Shown here piece after piece: positions 32,442 to 40,767 of a stretch of DNA of 64,000 nt (positions are counted from its first letter, which is position 1; each line of letters starts with the position of its first letter). Location: assembly GCA_012839345.1 (NCBI GenBank), contig DUNN01000003.1, positions 124,001 to 188,000 of the forward strand, in the 5' to 3' direction. This DNA is from Clostridiales bacterium (lineage in GTDB: Bacteria; Bacillota; Clostridia; Oscillospirales; Acutalibacteraceae). Under the pieces are notes generated by a model. That model worked only from the letters and a program-made list of their open reading frames with translations. It was not told the origin of the DNA and did not search any database. A program made the translations under genes and the position numbers.

Positions 32442-34304
32442 TCACATTTCCTTTCGTTCAGTTGAATTGTCGGGTTGAAGGTCGGTGGCTTTCAATTCGT
32501 ACAGATCGAAAGGCTCGTCCGGCTTTACGATGGCCGGTCTGCGTTTCATGTACCGTTCAATGTCAAAGGTGTTTTTCTTGTCGGCGTCGGCAAGGTACTT
32601 GTAGCGGGGATGCTTCGTTATATCAAACTTGTCGCTGAAAAACGGCCGCACCCCTCGAAGCTGCAAGATGCACTTGCCTCCGTCCATCACCGCAATCTCG
32701 TCCTGAGTCATCAGCTCCTTTCCTAATTTCTGATAGTTGAGGCCGTGGGAAACCTGGCTGCCCCGGTTCTCGGATTGATTGAAGCTGTCGATGGTCTCCT
32801 TGCCCAGCAGCTCCGAGATTTCTTTCAGGGTGGATTTCTCCTTGCCTCCCAAAAACAAGGTGGTGTCGCAGTTGCCCACAATGGTGTCTGCGGCATCCTT
32901 GTAGATGGTCTTTAACTGGCTTTGGGACTGCAAAATAATAGAAGCCGAGATTTCCCGGCTCCGGATGGTGGCAATCAGCTTGTCAAAGTTGGGTATCTGC
33001 CCGATGTTGGCGAACTCGTCCAGAAGGCACCGCACATGGACGGGCAGCCTGCCGCCGTACACGTCGTCCGCCTTATCGCAAAGGAGATTGAATAGCTGGC
33101 TTTGCAGCATGGCGATAACGAAGTTGAAGGTGGTGTCCGTGTCGCTCATAATGAGAAACAGCGCCGTTTTCCGGTCCCCCAGAGTATCCAGCTCCAGTTC
33201 GTCATCCGACATGATCTCCCGCAGCTCCGCAATGTCGAAGGGAGCAAGGCGTGCGCCGCAGCTAACCAGGATGGATTTCAGGGTCTTGCCGGCGGCCAAT
33301 TTGAATTTGCGGTACTGCTTCACGGCGAAGTGATCCGGGTGCTCCTTCTCCAGCTTGGCAAACAGCAGATCAACGGGGCTTTGAAATTCCTCGTCGTCCT
33401 CTCTGGCCTCCGATGCGTTGATGAGCTCCAGCAGCGTGAGAAAGTTCTTTTCTTCCGGCTTCGCTTCATACCAGATGTACCCGATCAGGGCGCAGTACAA
33501 AAGCCTTTCGGCCTTCACCCAAAAATCTTCCGATGATTTTTCCCCGTCGCCTTTGGTGTTGGCGATGATGACATTGACCAGTTTGAGGATGTCTTTCTCC
33601 GACCGGATGTAGGCGAATGGGTTGTATCTCATGCTCTTTTTGAAGTTGATGGTGTTGAGGACCTTGATGCGGTACGGCTCATAGATGACCTTCCCATGGG
33701 CATCCCGCATGGGCTTTCCGTTCTCGTCCAGCTTGGGGGCGCCCCGCCGCAGCATGGTTCCCACCTCGGACAAAAGCTGTCCTTTGGGATCGGTGACCAC
33801 ATAGGAGCTGTGCATCTGCATGAGGGAGGGTTTGACGAAGAACCGGGTCTTGCCGCTGCCGCTGCCACCGATGACCAGGATGTTCTTGTTCCGGGCGTAC
33901 TTGGGATTTTTTGGGCGGCTGGACATGGTGAGCTTTTCCGTCTGGGTCAGAGGGATGTTCCAGTCGGGGACCGGATCGACATAGGGGGCAATATCCGCCG
34001 CTGTTCCCCATCGGGCGCTGCCGTACTCGATGCCCTTGCGGTATTTGCGGGCGTTCTTGCCTTTGGAGTACACCGCCAGCCGGACGATGACCGCCCCGGC
34101 GATGCCCACCAGCAGGTCCAGAGGATGCAGGCTGGGCAGCCCAGAAGAAAACGCCTCCGTAAAGCCCTGACTCAAATGCAGGAACTTTTCAGAGGCGTCA
34201 AGGCCGGGCGCGAGGCGCACCGCCTGGCAGAGCTTATCAAAGAGATACACAAACAGCAGATATGGAAGGTTGAGGATAAGAGCTTTTTTCCAGGTGTCGG
34301 TCAT
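32442..34304 (-). CDS. VirD4-like type IV coupling protein
   Basis: 620 residues. Two N-terminal membrane segments (about 10-25 and 60-80), then a TraG/VirD4 ATPase with Walker A VIGGSGSGKTRFFVKP (about 150-165), VTDPKGQLL, and Walker B RCLLDEFANIGQIP (about 425). It connects the relaxosome to the channel. ATGA overlap with pcfB upstream; the Maff2 gene follows after 2 bases. Confidence 0.96.
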   Translation of the reverse strand: MTDTWKKALILNLPYLLFVYLFDKLCQAVRLAPGLDASEKFLHLSQGFTEAFSSGLPSLHPLDLLVGIAGAVIVRLAVYSKGKNARKYRKGIEYGSARWGTAADIAPYVDPVPDWNIPLTQTEKLTMSSRPKNPKYARNKNILVIGGSGSGKTRFFVKPSLMQMHSSYVVTDPKGQLLSEVGTMLRRGAPKLDENGKPMRDAHGKVIYEPYRIKVLNTINFKKSMRYNPFAYIRSEKDILKLVNVIIANTKGDGEKSSEDFWVKAERLLYCALIGYIWYEAKPEEKNFLTLLELINASEAREDDEEFQSPVDLLFAKLEKEHPDHFAVKQYRKFKLAAGKTLKSILVSCGARLAPFDIAELREIMSDDELELDTLGDRKTALFLIMSDTDTTFNFVIAMLQSQLFNLLCDKADDVYGGRLPVHVRCLLDEFANIGQIPNFDKLIATIRSREISASIILQSQSQLKTIYKDAADTIVGNCDTTLFLGGKEKSTLKEISELLGKETIDSFNQSENRGSQVSHGLNYQKLGKELMTQDEIAVMDGGKCILQLRGVRPFFSDKFDITKHPRYKYLADADKKNTFDIERYMKRRPAIVKPDEPFDLYELKATDLQPDNSTERKEM

Positions 34305-34789
34305 AATTCCACACCCCGGTCTTTCGTCTTGACCTTCTCCCGCTGACGGTGCTGGGCTTTGGCCTGTTGCTTCGCCTGGTCCAACTCCTTGCGTATGGAG
34401 GGCTTCTTCTCTTTTTCCAGGTTCTTTGCGGAGAACTCCCGGAAGGCCGCTGTGATGACATCGGCATCCCGGCCCTTGAAGAATACCAGATAGCGGGGTA
34501 TCTCTCCGCTGGTGTCCTTTTTCAGCGCGAAGTCAATGCCGTACTTCTTGGCGGTGGCGGAAAAGGCCCGGATGTTCTGATCGGTGATCTCGATGTTGGA
34601 AACGCCGGTGTTGTGCTTCATAAGCTGCCGGAGGGTCTGCTTGCCGTGGTGCAGCTTTGTCTTGCGGCCGGTCACGCCTTTCTGCATCTCGTCCAGCACT
34701 TTTTTCATGGCCTGTTGCAGCATCCCGGCGGAGAGCTTGGTGGCCTCCACACAGAGGGCAACGGTGCGCTGGGTGACTTCTTCCTGCAT
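34301..34789 (-). CDS. PcfB family relaxosome/coupling accessory protein
   Basis: 162 residues. PcfB of pCF10 is an accessory factor linking relaxosome and coupling protein. Seen here: TVALCVEATKLSAGMLQQAM, GKQTLRQLMKHNTGVSNIEI, RYLVFFKGRDADVITAAFRE. The tail EKKPSIRKELDQAKQQ is the same motif found in the ArdA fusion and the 20167-20703 protein. It overlaps the coupling-protein gene by 4 bases. Confidence 0.92.
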   Translation of the reverse strand: MQEEVTQRTVALCVEATKLSAGMLQQAMKKVLDEMQKGVTGRKTKLHHGKQTLRQLMKHNTGVSNIEITDQNIRAFSATAKKYGIDFALKKDTSGEIPRYLVFFKGRDADVITAAFREFSAKNLEKEKKPSIRKELDQAKQQAKAQHRQREKVKTKDRGVEL

Positions 34790-34795
34790 GAGTGA

Positions 34796-35689
34796 TTACC
34801 TCCTTTCTCCGCTGCCGTACAGGTCGTGGTTCACCAGGGACGCATAGTAGCTGTCGATGGTGGCCGGGGCGTTATACAGGGCAGCCAGCAGATATTTCTT
34901 GATGTTGCGGACATAGGTGGTGTTCTCACGCATACGGTCCAGCACATACTCGATGTGGGAACTGTTCAGTTTCAGGAACCGGGATTTGACCACTTCCGCC
35001 GGATAGTCGTCCCCCGCAATGCGGATTGTCTCCCTGCGGGAACAGACGGTGTCCACCATGAGCTCCACCAATTCATTCAGCATATCCCGATCCAGCCGGT
35101 CATCCCGGCATAGATAGTCATACTCGATGTTCTCCAAAATCAGTTCCCGATAGTTCTCTCGCTCCCGCATCCAATCCTGTCCGGTCCGTTTAGCCCCTGC
35201 GGGGGTTTGGGGGCTTGATTGGATAGGATTTGATCCTTCCGTACTTGGTGAATCAGTATTTTGTTCTTCAGGATTTCTTTTCTCTTTATTTAATTGCGGC
35301 CGGTTTTCCAGACATGGGTTATCCATATCCGGGTTTTCCGTATCTGGACAAGCCGTATCCGGCTCGTCCTCACACGGCTGTCCCGTGTCCGGGGGATGGG
35401 GCGTCTCGTAGATGACATACTCCACATCCACGATCTTGCCCTTGCTGTCCCGGAGCCGGTTGCGGACTATGTACCCGGCCCGTTCCAGCTCTTTCAGGGC
35501 GGAGCCGATGCTGTCTGTGCCCTCCTTGCAGATTTTCGCCAGGCCCCTGGTGGTGTAGTTCCAGTCCTCCGGCAAGGAAAGCATCATTGAGAGCAGCCCT
35601 TTGGATTTCAGGGACAGCCCAGCATTTCGCAGGTGGTGGTTGGACATCACCGTGTAGTTGCGGGTTTTCTCAATGCGAAATACCGCCAT
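34796..35689 (-). CDS. Helix-turn-helix replication-initiator-like protein with DUF6017 C-terminus
   Basis: 297 residues, first gene of the transfer operon. The N-terminal winged helix (SLKSKGLLSMMLSLPEDWNY, IGSALKELERAGYIVRN) resembles RepA-type initiators. A Pro/Asp/Asn-rich linker (about 100-170) follows. The C-terminal DUF6017-like part includes RDMLNELVELMVDTVCSR and HIEYVLDRMRENTTYVRNIK. It may start element replication after excision or regulate the operon. The RBS GAAAGGAGGTGATACC is strong. Confidence 0.88.
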   Translation of the reverse strand: MAVFRIEKTRNYTVMSNHHLRNAGLSLKSKGLLSMMLSLPEDWNYTTRGLAKICKEGTDSIGSALKELERAGYIVRNRLRDSKGKIVDVEYVIYETPHPPDTGQPCEDEPDTACPDTENPDMDNPCLENRPQLNKEKRNPEEQNTDSPSTEGSNPIQSSPQTPAGAKRTGQDWMRERENYRELILENIEYDYLCRDDRLDRDMLNELVELMVDTVCSRRETIRIAGDDYPAEVVKSRFLKLNSSHIEYVLDRMRENTTYVRNIKKYLLAALYNAPATIDSYYASLVNHDLYGSGERR

Positions 35690-36078
35690 GGTATCACCTC
35701 CTTTCGGCGGTTTGTAAAAGTGTTTGTTTTTGGGGAAAATGCGGCCTCTACGCCGACCGGATGCCCCGGAGGGGAAAACCTATGGGCGGCGGCTTTGCGG
35801 CTGATTGCGGGGGAAGAAACATTGGATTTTCGACTCCTTTCGGGGCAGTTTTAAAAATTATCGCTAAGGGAAAATGGTTAGATATAAATAATAGCCACAG
35901 GTTTGACACCTATGGCTATCTTTGAAGGCAATGGGTTGTACGATTTATTGTCACAAATGGGACACAATGGTATAATTGATATCAACAGAAAAGAAAAGTT
36001 TTTGAATATTGTAAGATATTGGATAAAAATTATCAGGTGCTGTTGTTGTAATATTTGGCCTTGAAGGAGGAGCACTTT
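35690..36078. other. Divergent intergenic region between transfer operon and second defence pair
   Basis: 389 bases, no gene. The left part is GC-rich and should carry the leftward operon promoter, though I find no consensus. The right part is AT-rich and contains the rightward promoter at 35948-35976. The composition switch near 35850 marks the cargo boundary. Confidence 0.5.
35948..35976 (+). promoter_or_regulatory. Promoter of the second nuclease/helicase pair
   Basis: TTGTCA (35948-35953), 17-base spacer, perfect TATAAT (35971-35976); start codon about 100 bases downstream. ATTGT and ACAAT arms flank the spacer. Confidence 0.75.
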
Positions 36079-38268
36079 ATGCGAATAACTTCAATTACCA
36101 TTCAGAATTTTCGAAAACTACTTGAATGCCATATTGATATCAGTGAACAAACCACGCTGTTTGTCGGTGCAAATAATAGCGGAAAAACTTCAGCAATGGA
36201 TGCTCTTGCAAAATTTTTGGCAAATCGTAGTTTTGTTTTTAATGACATAACCATTGCAAAACGCATTGATATAAACAGAATAGGAACTAAATGGGTGGAA
36301 GCGGATTGCCAACAGCCTGCTGATTTATTAGACTGGGATGCTATTGTTCCTAAAATGGACATTTGGCTTGATGTGGCTTCTAATGAAATGCATTATGTTG
36401 CCAGTATAATTCCTACCTTAAAATGGCGTGGAGGGAAATTGGGCGTTCGGTTAGCTCTTTTACCAAAAGATGTTTCTAAATTATTTAATGAGTATCGAGA
36501 AGCTTACTCTTCAGCTCGCACCACAGAACATGCGAGGGCTGATAAAAAAAGTTCTTTCAATCTCTTCCCAAAAGACTTATGTGAATTTCTTGATAGGAAA
36601 TTGACTACATATTTTTCTATCAAGGCATTTATTCTTGATCCGGCACATTTTGGAGATGTCCCTGTACAACCAACATCCTTTGAGTCAGAATGTCTAACAG
36701 ATAACCCACTAAAGGACATCGTAAGGGTTGACATGATTGACGCACAACGCGGATTTGCAGATCCTGACAGTTCAGAAGGAACAGAAAAGGTTCGGAAACA
36801 GTTATCTGCTCAAATGCGCAGTTATTATGAAAAACATCTAGATCCAGAAAAGGCTCCTTCTCCAGAAGATTTAGATATTTTAGAAGCTACTGAAGGTGCA
36901 CGCAAAGTTTTTGATAAGACACTCGCATTAAAATTTGCTCCTGCGATAAAAGAATTAGAAGGGTTGGGTTATCCGGGTATTAGTGATCCCAAACTTACAA
37001 TAACTACTAAAGTTATGACTGGCGAAACATTAAAACACGATTCAGCCGTACAATATGCGCTTAGTAAAACCGACAATACTTTGAAACTACCCGAGAAGTA
37101 TAATGGGTTGGGTTATCAAAATCTTATTTCAATGGTTTTTGATTTGATGGGATTTAGAGATGACTGGATGCGTGAAGGGAAAGCCAAAGATACTAATACC
37201 GCAATTGAGCCGATGCATTTGGTGTTGGTAGAGGAACCAGAAGCTCACCTCCACATTCAAGTGCAGCAAGTTTTTATACGCCAAGCGTATAAAGTTTTAA
37301 CTAATCATCAATTTCTCAAGCAAAACTTAAATTTTGCAACGCAATTGGTGATCAGCACCCATTCGAGCCATATTGCTAGAGAAACTACTTTTGGAAATTT
37401 AAGATATTTTAAACGGCTACCCGAAGGAACTGAGTGCGGAGTAGCGACATCCAAAGTAATTAACTTATCTGATGTATTTGGGGATTCAGATCAGACCAAC
37501 AAATTTGTTACACGTTATTTGCAATCAACCCATTGTGATTTGTTTTTTGCTGATGCAGCAATTCTAGTCGAAGGTGCAGCCGAAAGTATGTTACTGCCAC
37601 ATTTTATACGATCAAAGTTTCCAGAACTATATCAGCGGTATATTACAATTCTTGGAGTTAATGGACGCCATGCTCACCGTTTAAGTCCTCTGATTGAAAA
37701 GTTATGCCTCCCAACATTGGTTATTACGGATTTAGATCCAGCGGAAAAAGAAGGTCATCACAAATCTGTAGTTCCCAAGAGAGGAGAAGGCCAAATCAGT
37801 GGAAACTACGCGATTGCAAAGTGGCTGATGAAAGAAAAAGACATCGACAAGTTGCTAGATTGTTCAGAAGATAAAAAGGAAATTTCTTTTGCTTCTCCAT
37901 ATCAATTTTCTATTCGTATAGCCTACCAAACTCCTGTAAAAGTAGACTTTGACGGAGAAGAAAAAGAGGCCATACCTGGAACTTTTGAAGATTGTCTCAT
38001 ATATACAAATTATGATCTTTTCAAAAAGATAGAAGTCACTGATCCTGGGAATTTGGTTGAACAAACGCATGATTTACTTAACTCTAGTGACACATTCGAA
38101 ACAATCCATGAAAAAATTTATAAAATGCTACGTGCAGGAAAATCAGAGCAGAAGGCAGAATTCGCATTAGATGTAATTTTTGAAATTAGTCCAGACGAGC
38201 TTTCGGTTCCACCATATATTGACCAAGGTTTAATGTGGCTACAGGACTATTTACATCCGGAGGATTAA
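36079..38268 (+). CDS. Second OLD-family ATP-dependent nuclease (GajA-like, divergent)
   Basis: 729 residues. ABC-type ATPase with Walker A GANNSGKT (30-37), LVEEPEAHLHIQ (about 384) and STHSSHIARE, then a Toprim domain with ILVEGAAESMLLP (about 497) and VITDLDPAEKEG (about 551). The ATG at 36079 is preceded by AAGGAGG; eight extra codons upstream lack support. The stop is 2 bases before the helicase start, giving the same order as Gabija. Sequence differs widely from the first nuclease (15613-17685), so it is not a recent duplicate. AT-rich cargo. Confidence 0.85.
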   Translation: MRITSITIQNFRKLLECHIDISEQTTLFVGANNSGKTSAMDALAKFLANRSFVFNDITIAKRIDINRIGTKWVEADCQQPADLLDWDAIVPKMDIWLDVASNEMHYVASIIPTLKWRGGKLGVRLALLPKDVSKLFNEYREAYSSARTTEHARADKKSSFNLFPKDLCEFLDRKLTTYFSIKAFILDPAHFGDVPVQPTSFESECLTDNPLKDIVRVDMIDAQRGFADPDSSEGTEKVRKQLSAQMRSYYEKHLDPEKAPSPEDLDILEATEGARKVFDKTLALKFAPAIKELEGLGYPGISDPKLTITTKVMTGETLKHDSAVQYALSKTDNTLKLPEKYNGLGYQNLISMVFDLMGFRDDWMREGKAKDTNTAIEPMHLVLVEEPEAHLHIQVQQVFIRQAYKVLTNHQFLKQNLNFATQLVISTHSSHIARETTFGNLRYFKRLPEGTECGVATSKVINLSDVFGDSDQTNKFVTRYLQSTHCDLFFADAAILVEGAAESMLLPHFIRSKFPELYQRYITILGVNGRHAHRLSPLIEKLCLPTLVITDLDPAEKEGHHKSVVPKRGEGQISGNYAIAKWLMKEKDIDKLLDCSEDKKEISFASPYQFSIRIAYQTPVKVDFDGEEKEAIPGTFEDCLIYTNYDLFKKIEVTDPGNLVEQTHDLLNSSDTFETIHEKIYKMLRAGKSEQKAEFALDVIFEISPDELSVPPYIDQGLMWLQDYLHPED

Positions 38269-38270
38269 CG

Positions 38271-40133
38271 ATGGATAAAATAAAAGAGGTAACCGAAGAA
38301 TTATTAGATGATCATGTAGATGACCATGTAGATGAAGAAATTCAGAGATGCTTTTCAAAAGAAGATCCAAAATGTTTCTTCGTTTTTGCGGGAGCAGGGT
38401 CAGGGAAAACTCGAAGCTTAATAAAAACCTTAACTTTTTTGGATGAAACACTAGGCGACTGGCTTCTAACGAATAGAAAACAGATAGCCGTAATTACTTA
38501 CACCAATGCGGCTTGCGATGAAATATCCAGGCGATTACATTACAAGTCGATCTTCTCAGTCTCAACTATACATAGTTTTTTGTGGGAGCTTATTAAAAAC
38601 TATCAGTCTGATATCAAAGAGTGGGTAATCAATTCGATAAACCTTGAAATCTCAGAACTTGAAGAAAAGCAAAGAAAAAGCAAAGCGGGAAAAACTTCAG
38701 AAAAGCGAGCAGAGGATATACGAAAAAAGCAAGAGCGACTAGCGAAAATTAGTTCGGTAAGAAGATTTACCTATAATCCAAATGGAGACAATGTAGGATA
38801 TGATTCTCTCAACCATAGTGAAGTAGTAAAAATGGGGTCGGAATTTATCTGTGCGGAAGATACTATGCAGAACATTTTGATTTCCCGATATCCTATTCTC
38901 CTAATTGATGAAAGCCAAGATACAAAAAAAGAACTGGTAGATGCCCTTTTTACCGTATGCGAAAGGCACAAGGGAAAGTTCATAGTTGGTATGTTTGGGG
39001 ATACAATGCAACGAATCTATCAAGATGGCAAAGAAAACCTTTCTCAGTGTATCCCCGGTGACTGGGTAAAGCCCGAAAAAATCATGAACCATCGCAGTGC
39101 ATCTCGAATAGTTACTCTGGCAAATGCCATAAGGCTTACAGTCGATACTCAACAACAACGCCCTCGGTCAGACGCAGAGGTGGGAAATGTAAGGTTGTTT
39201 ATCGTGCCTTCAGATGCTGATAAAGAGGCGACGGAGCAACGAGTTGCGGAAATCATGTCTGAAGAAACTGGTGATGGTGAGTGGCGTGACAGTAAACAAT
39301 ATAAGAGTCTCATACTAGAACACCATATGGCCGCTAGTCGCTTTGGCTTTTTAGAATTGTATTCACCACTTAATGAGGTTTCTGTATTTAATACATCTTT
39401 GCGAGATGGGTCAATTTCAGAACTTTCTTTTTTGTCAAAAGTTATATCTCCGCTTGTTCAGGCCTATAAAGGCAATAATGACTTTGAAGTGCTAAAAATA
39501 GTCAAAGAGTATTCTCCTTTAATGGAAAGCAAGAAATGGATTTCTCTTGACGATCAAACAAAAGCGTTGCAGCAAGTCGAAAGTGCTGTAGATAAATTGA
39601 TGGAACTATGGAAAGATGATGCTATTCCAACTTGCTTGGATGTTCTCCGCTCAATTCAAGACACAGGGCTATTTAAACTGGATGAACGTGTAGATAACAT
39701 ATTGTCATCTCCTGCCGCAGACGAATCTATAAAGATAACAGCTTTAAGAAAGGCTCTATCTGTCCCATTTACCACTTTGGAAAAATATTTTGCATACGTC
39801 TCTGATAACACAAGGTTTGCAACACATCAGGGTGTTAAGGGCTTGGAATTTCCAAGAGTTATGGTTATTATGGATGACGCAGAAGCGAAAGGATTTCTTT
39901 TTAGTTATGAAAAACTTTTTGGTGCAAAACCAAAAACAGAAACTGATATTAAGAATGAAAGAGAGGGTAAAGACAATAGTATAACGAGGACGACCCGTCT
40001 GTTTTATGTTGCTTGTACTCGCGCAGAAAAGAGTTTGGCTATAATTGCTTATACCCAAGATTGCGAAGCAGTGAAAGCAACTGCTATGAAAAATAATTGG
40101 TTTGAAGATGATGAAATTCGTCTTTTAAAGTAA
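38271..40133 (+). CDS. Second UvrD-like helicase (GajB-like, divergent)
   Basis: 620 residues from ATG at 38271 with GGAGGATTAACG before it. Walker A is AGAGSGKT (about 40-47), motif II LLIDESQDT (about 212, DESQ instead of DEFQ), then MFGDTMQRIYQDG, THQGVKGLEFPR (about 520, Val-Lys instead of Ser-Lys or His-Lys) and YVACTRAEKSL (about 579). A charged coiled coil (EELEEKQRKSKAGKTSEKRA-like) lies at about 125-160. Coupled to the nuclease gene. Probably a DNA-damage or end-sensing helicase in an anti-phage pair; the defence role is inferred from the pairing. Confidence 0.85.
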   Translation: MDKIKEVTEELLDDHVDDHVDEEIQRCFSKEDPKCFFVFAGAGSGKTRSLIKTLTFLDETLGDWLLTNRKQIAVITYTNAACDEISRRLHYKSIFSVSTIHSFLWELIKNYQSDIKEWVINSINLEISELEEKQRKSKAGKTSEKRAEDIRKKQERLAKISSVRRFTYNPNGDNVGYDSLNHSEVVKMGSEFICAEDTMQNILISRYPILLIDESQDTKKELVDALFTVCERHKGKFIVGMFGDTMQRIYQDGKENLSQCIPGDWVKPEKIMNHRSASRIVTLANAIRLTVDTQQQRPRSDAEVGNVRLFIVPSDADKEATEQRVAEIMSEETGDGEWRDSKQYKSLILEHHMAASRFGFLELYSPLNEVSVFNTSLRDGSISELSFLSKVISPLVQAYKGNNDFEVLKIVKEYSPLMESKKWISLDDQTKALQQVESAVDKLMELWKDDAIPTCLDVLRSIQDTGLFKLDERVDNILSSPAADESIKITALRKALSVPFTTLEKYFAYVSDNTRFATHQGVKGLEFPRVMVIMDDAEAKGFLFSYEKLFGAKPKTETDIKNEREGKDNSITRTTRLFYVACTRAEKSLAIIAYTQDCEAVKATAMKNNWFEDDEIRLLK

Positions 40134-40185
40134 GTCAATATAAAGCCGCTGCAGAAGTTATTCGACTACAGCGGCTCCAAAATGT

Positions 40186-40395
40186 TTATTCAGTTTCGTC
40201 GTCCAGCCCCTCCGCCTTCAGCCAGTCCTCAAATGACTTCCTAGAGATGCGGATCATGTTGCCGATGCGGATCGTCTTAAACAATCCGGAGTTGGCGAGT
40301 TTATAGGCCGAAGCGCGGCCAATACCGAGAATGGCTGCGATGTCATTCACGGTGTATGTTCTGCTTTGAGGCGTCCCTTTTTCGTTGGTGCTCAT
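40186..40395 (-). CDS. Second excisionase-like helix-turn-helix protein
   Basis: 69 residues from ATG at 40395 (GGAGGGATC upstream). TYTVNDIAAILGIGRASAYK and GLFKTIRIGNMIRISRKSFE align closely with the left-end Xis. It lies at the right element end beside TTGCTAAT repeats, pointing inward. It may cooperate with integrase, regulate the cargo, or be the left-over of another integrated element. Confidence 0.85.
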   Translation of the reverse strand: MSTNEKGTPQSRTYTVNDIAAILGIGRASAYKLANSGLFKTIRIGNMIRISRKSFEDWLKAEGLDDETE

Positions 40396-40409
40396 AAAAT
40401 GATCCTCCC

Positions 40410-40485
40410 TTGCTAATAGCATTTTGAAATGGCCCCTGGAAGCCCTCTGCCACAAGGGGTTCCTGCTAATACCTTGCTAATACGA
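40410..40485 (+). repeat. YTGCTAAT repeats at the right element end
   Basis: TTGCTAATA at 40410-40418, CTGCTAAT at 40463-40470 and TTGCTAATACGA at 40474-40485. The last matches the left-end copy at 3856-3867 over all 12 bases. Probable integrase arm sites. Confidence 0.6.
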
Positions 40486-40619
40486 CATTTGAAAAGCCGT
40501 TGTAAGGCAGCATATTTCAGGGGAATTTGTGCAAATTGACCTGCCTCCAGGCAGCACAATTTGCGAAGAAACAACACGGGAAGATATGATATGAACAATT
40601 TACGAAATGGTACGCCGTA

Positions 40620-40664
40620 CTCCTAAGCAGTAGGCCGGGCGTTCGAGTCGCCCCGGGGACGCCA
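40620..40664 (+). pseudogene. 3' half of tRNA-Arg(CCT) at attR
   Basis: Starts in the anticodon loop CTCCTAAG (40620-40627) and continues through the variable loop, T arm (GGGCGTTCGAGTCGCCC) and acceptor strand CGGGGAC, discriminator G and CCA. No 5' half precedes it. Its acceptor strand pairs with GTCTCCG at 3396. It marks the right attachment site. A tRNA-type terminator follows. Confidence 0.8.
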
Positions 40665-40669
40665 GCAAA

Positions 40670-40715
40670 AAACGCCGAAAGCCTTGATTTTAGGGCTTTC
40701 GGCGTTTCTTTTTCT
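40670..40715 (+). terminator. Terminator of the displaced tRNA half
   Basis: AAACGCCGAAAGCC (40670-40683) and GGCTTTCGGCGTTT (40694-40707), a perfect 14-bp stem followed by CTTTTTC. It is presumably the original tRNA gene terminator. Confidence 0.9.
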
Positions 40716-40767
40716 TATTTTGATTGGCTGTTTTGGCTTATGAGTGGTTGTGGTTCCCTACGTCTTA

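Noticed and set aside
40620-40664. Working tRNA at the right end
   Set aside because: Only the 3' half is present; the bases before the anticodon loop form no D arm or acceptor strand.
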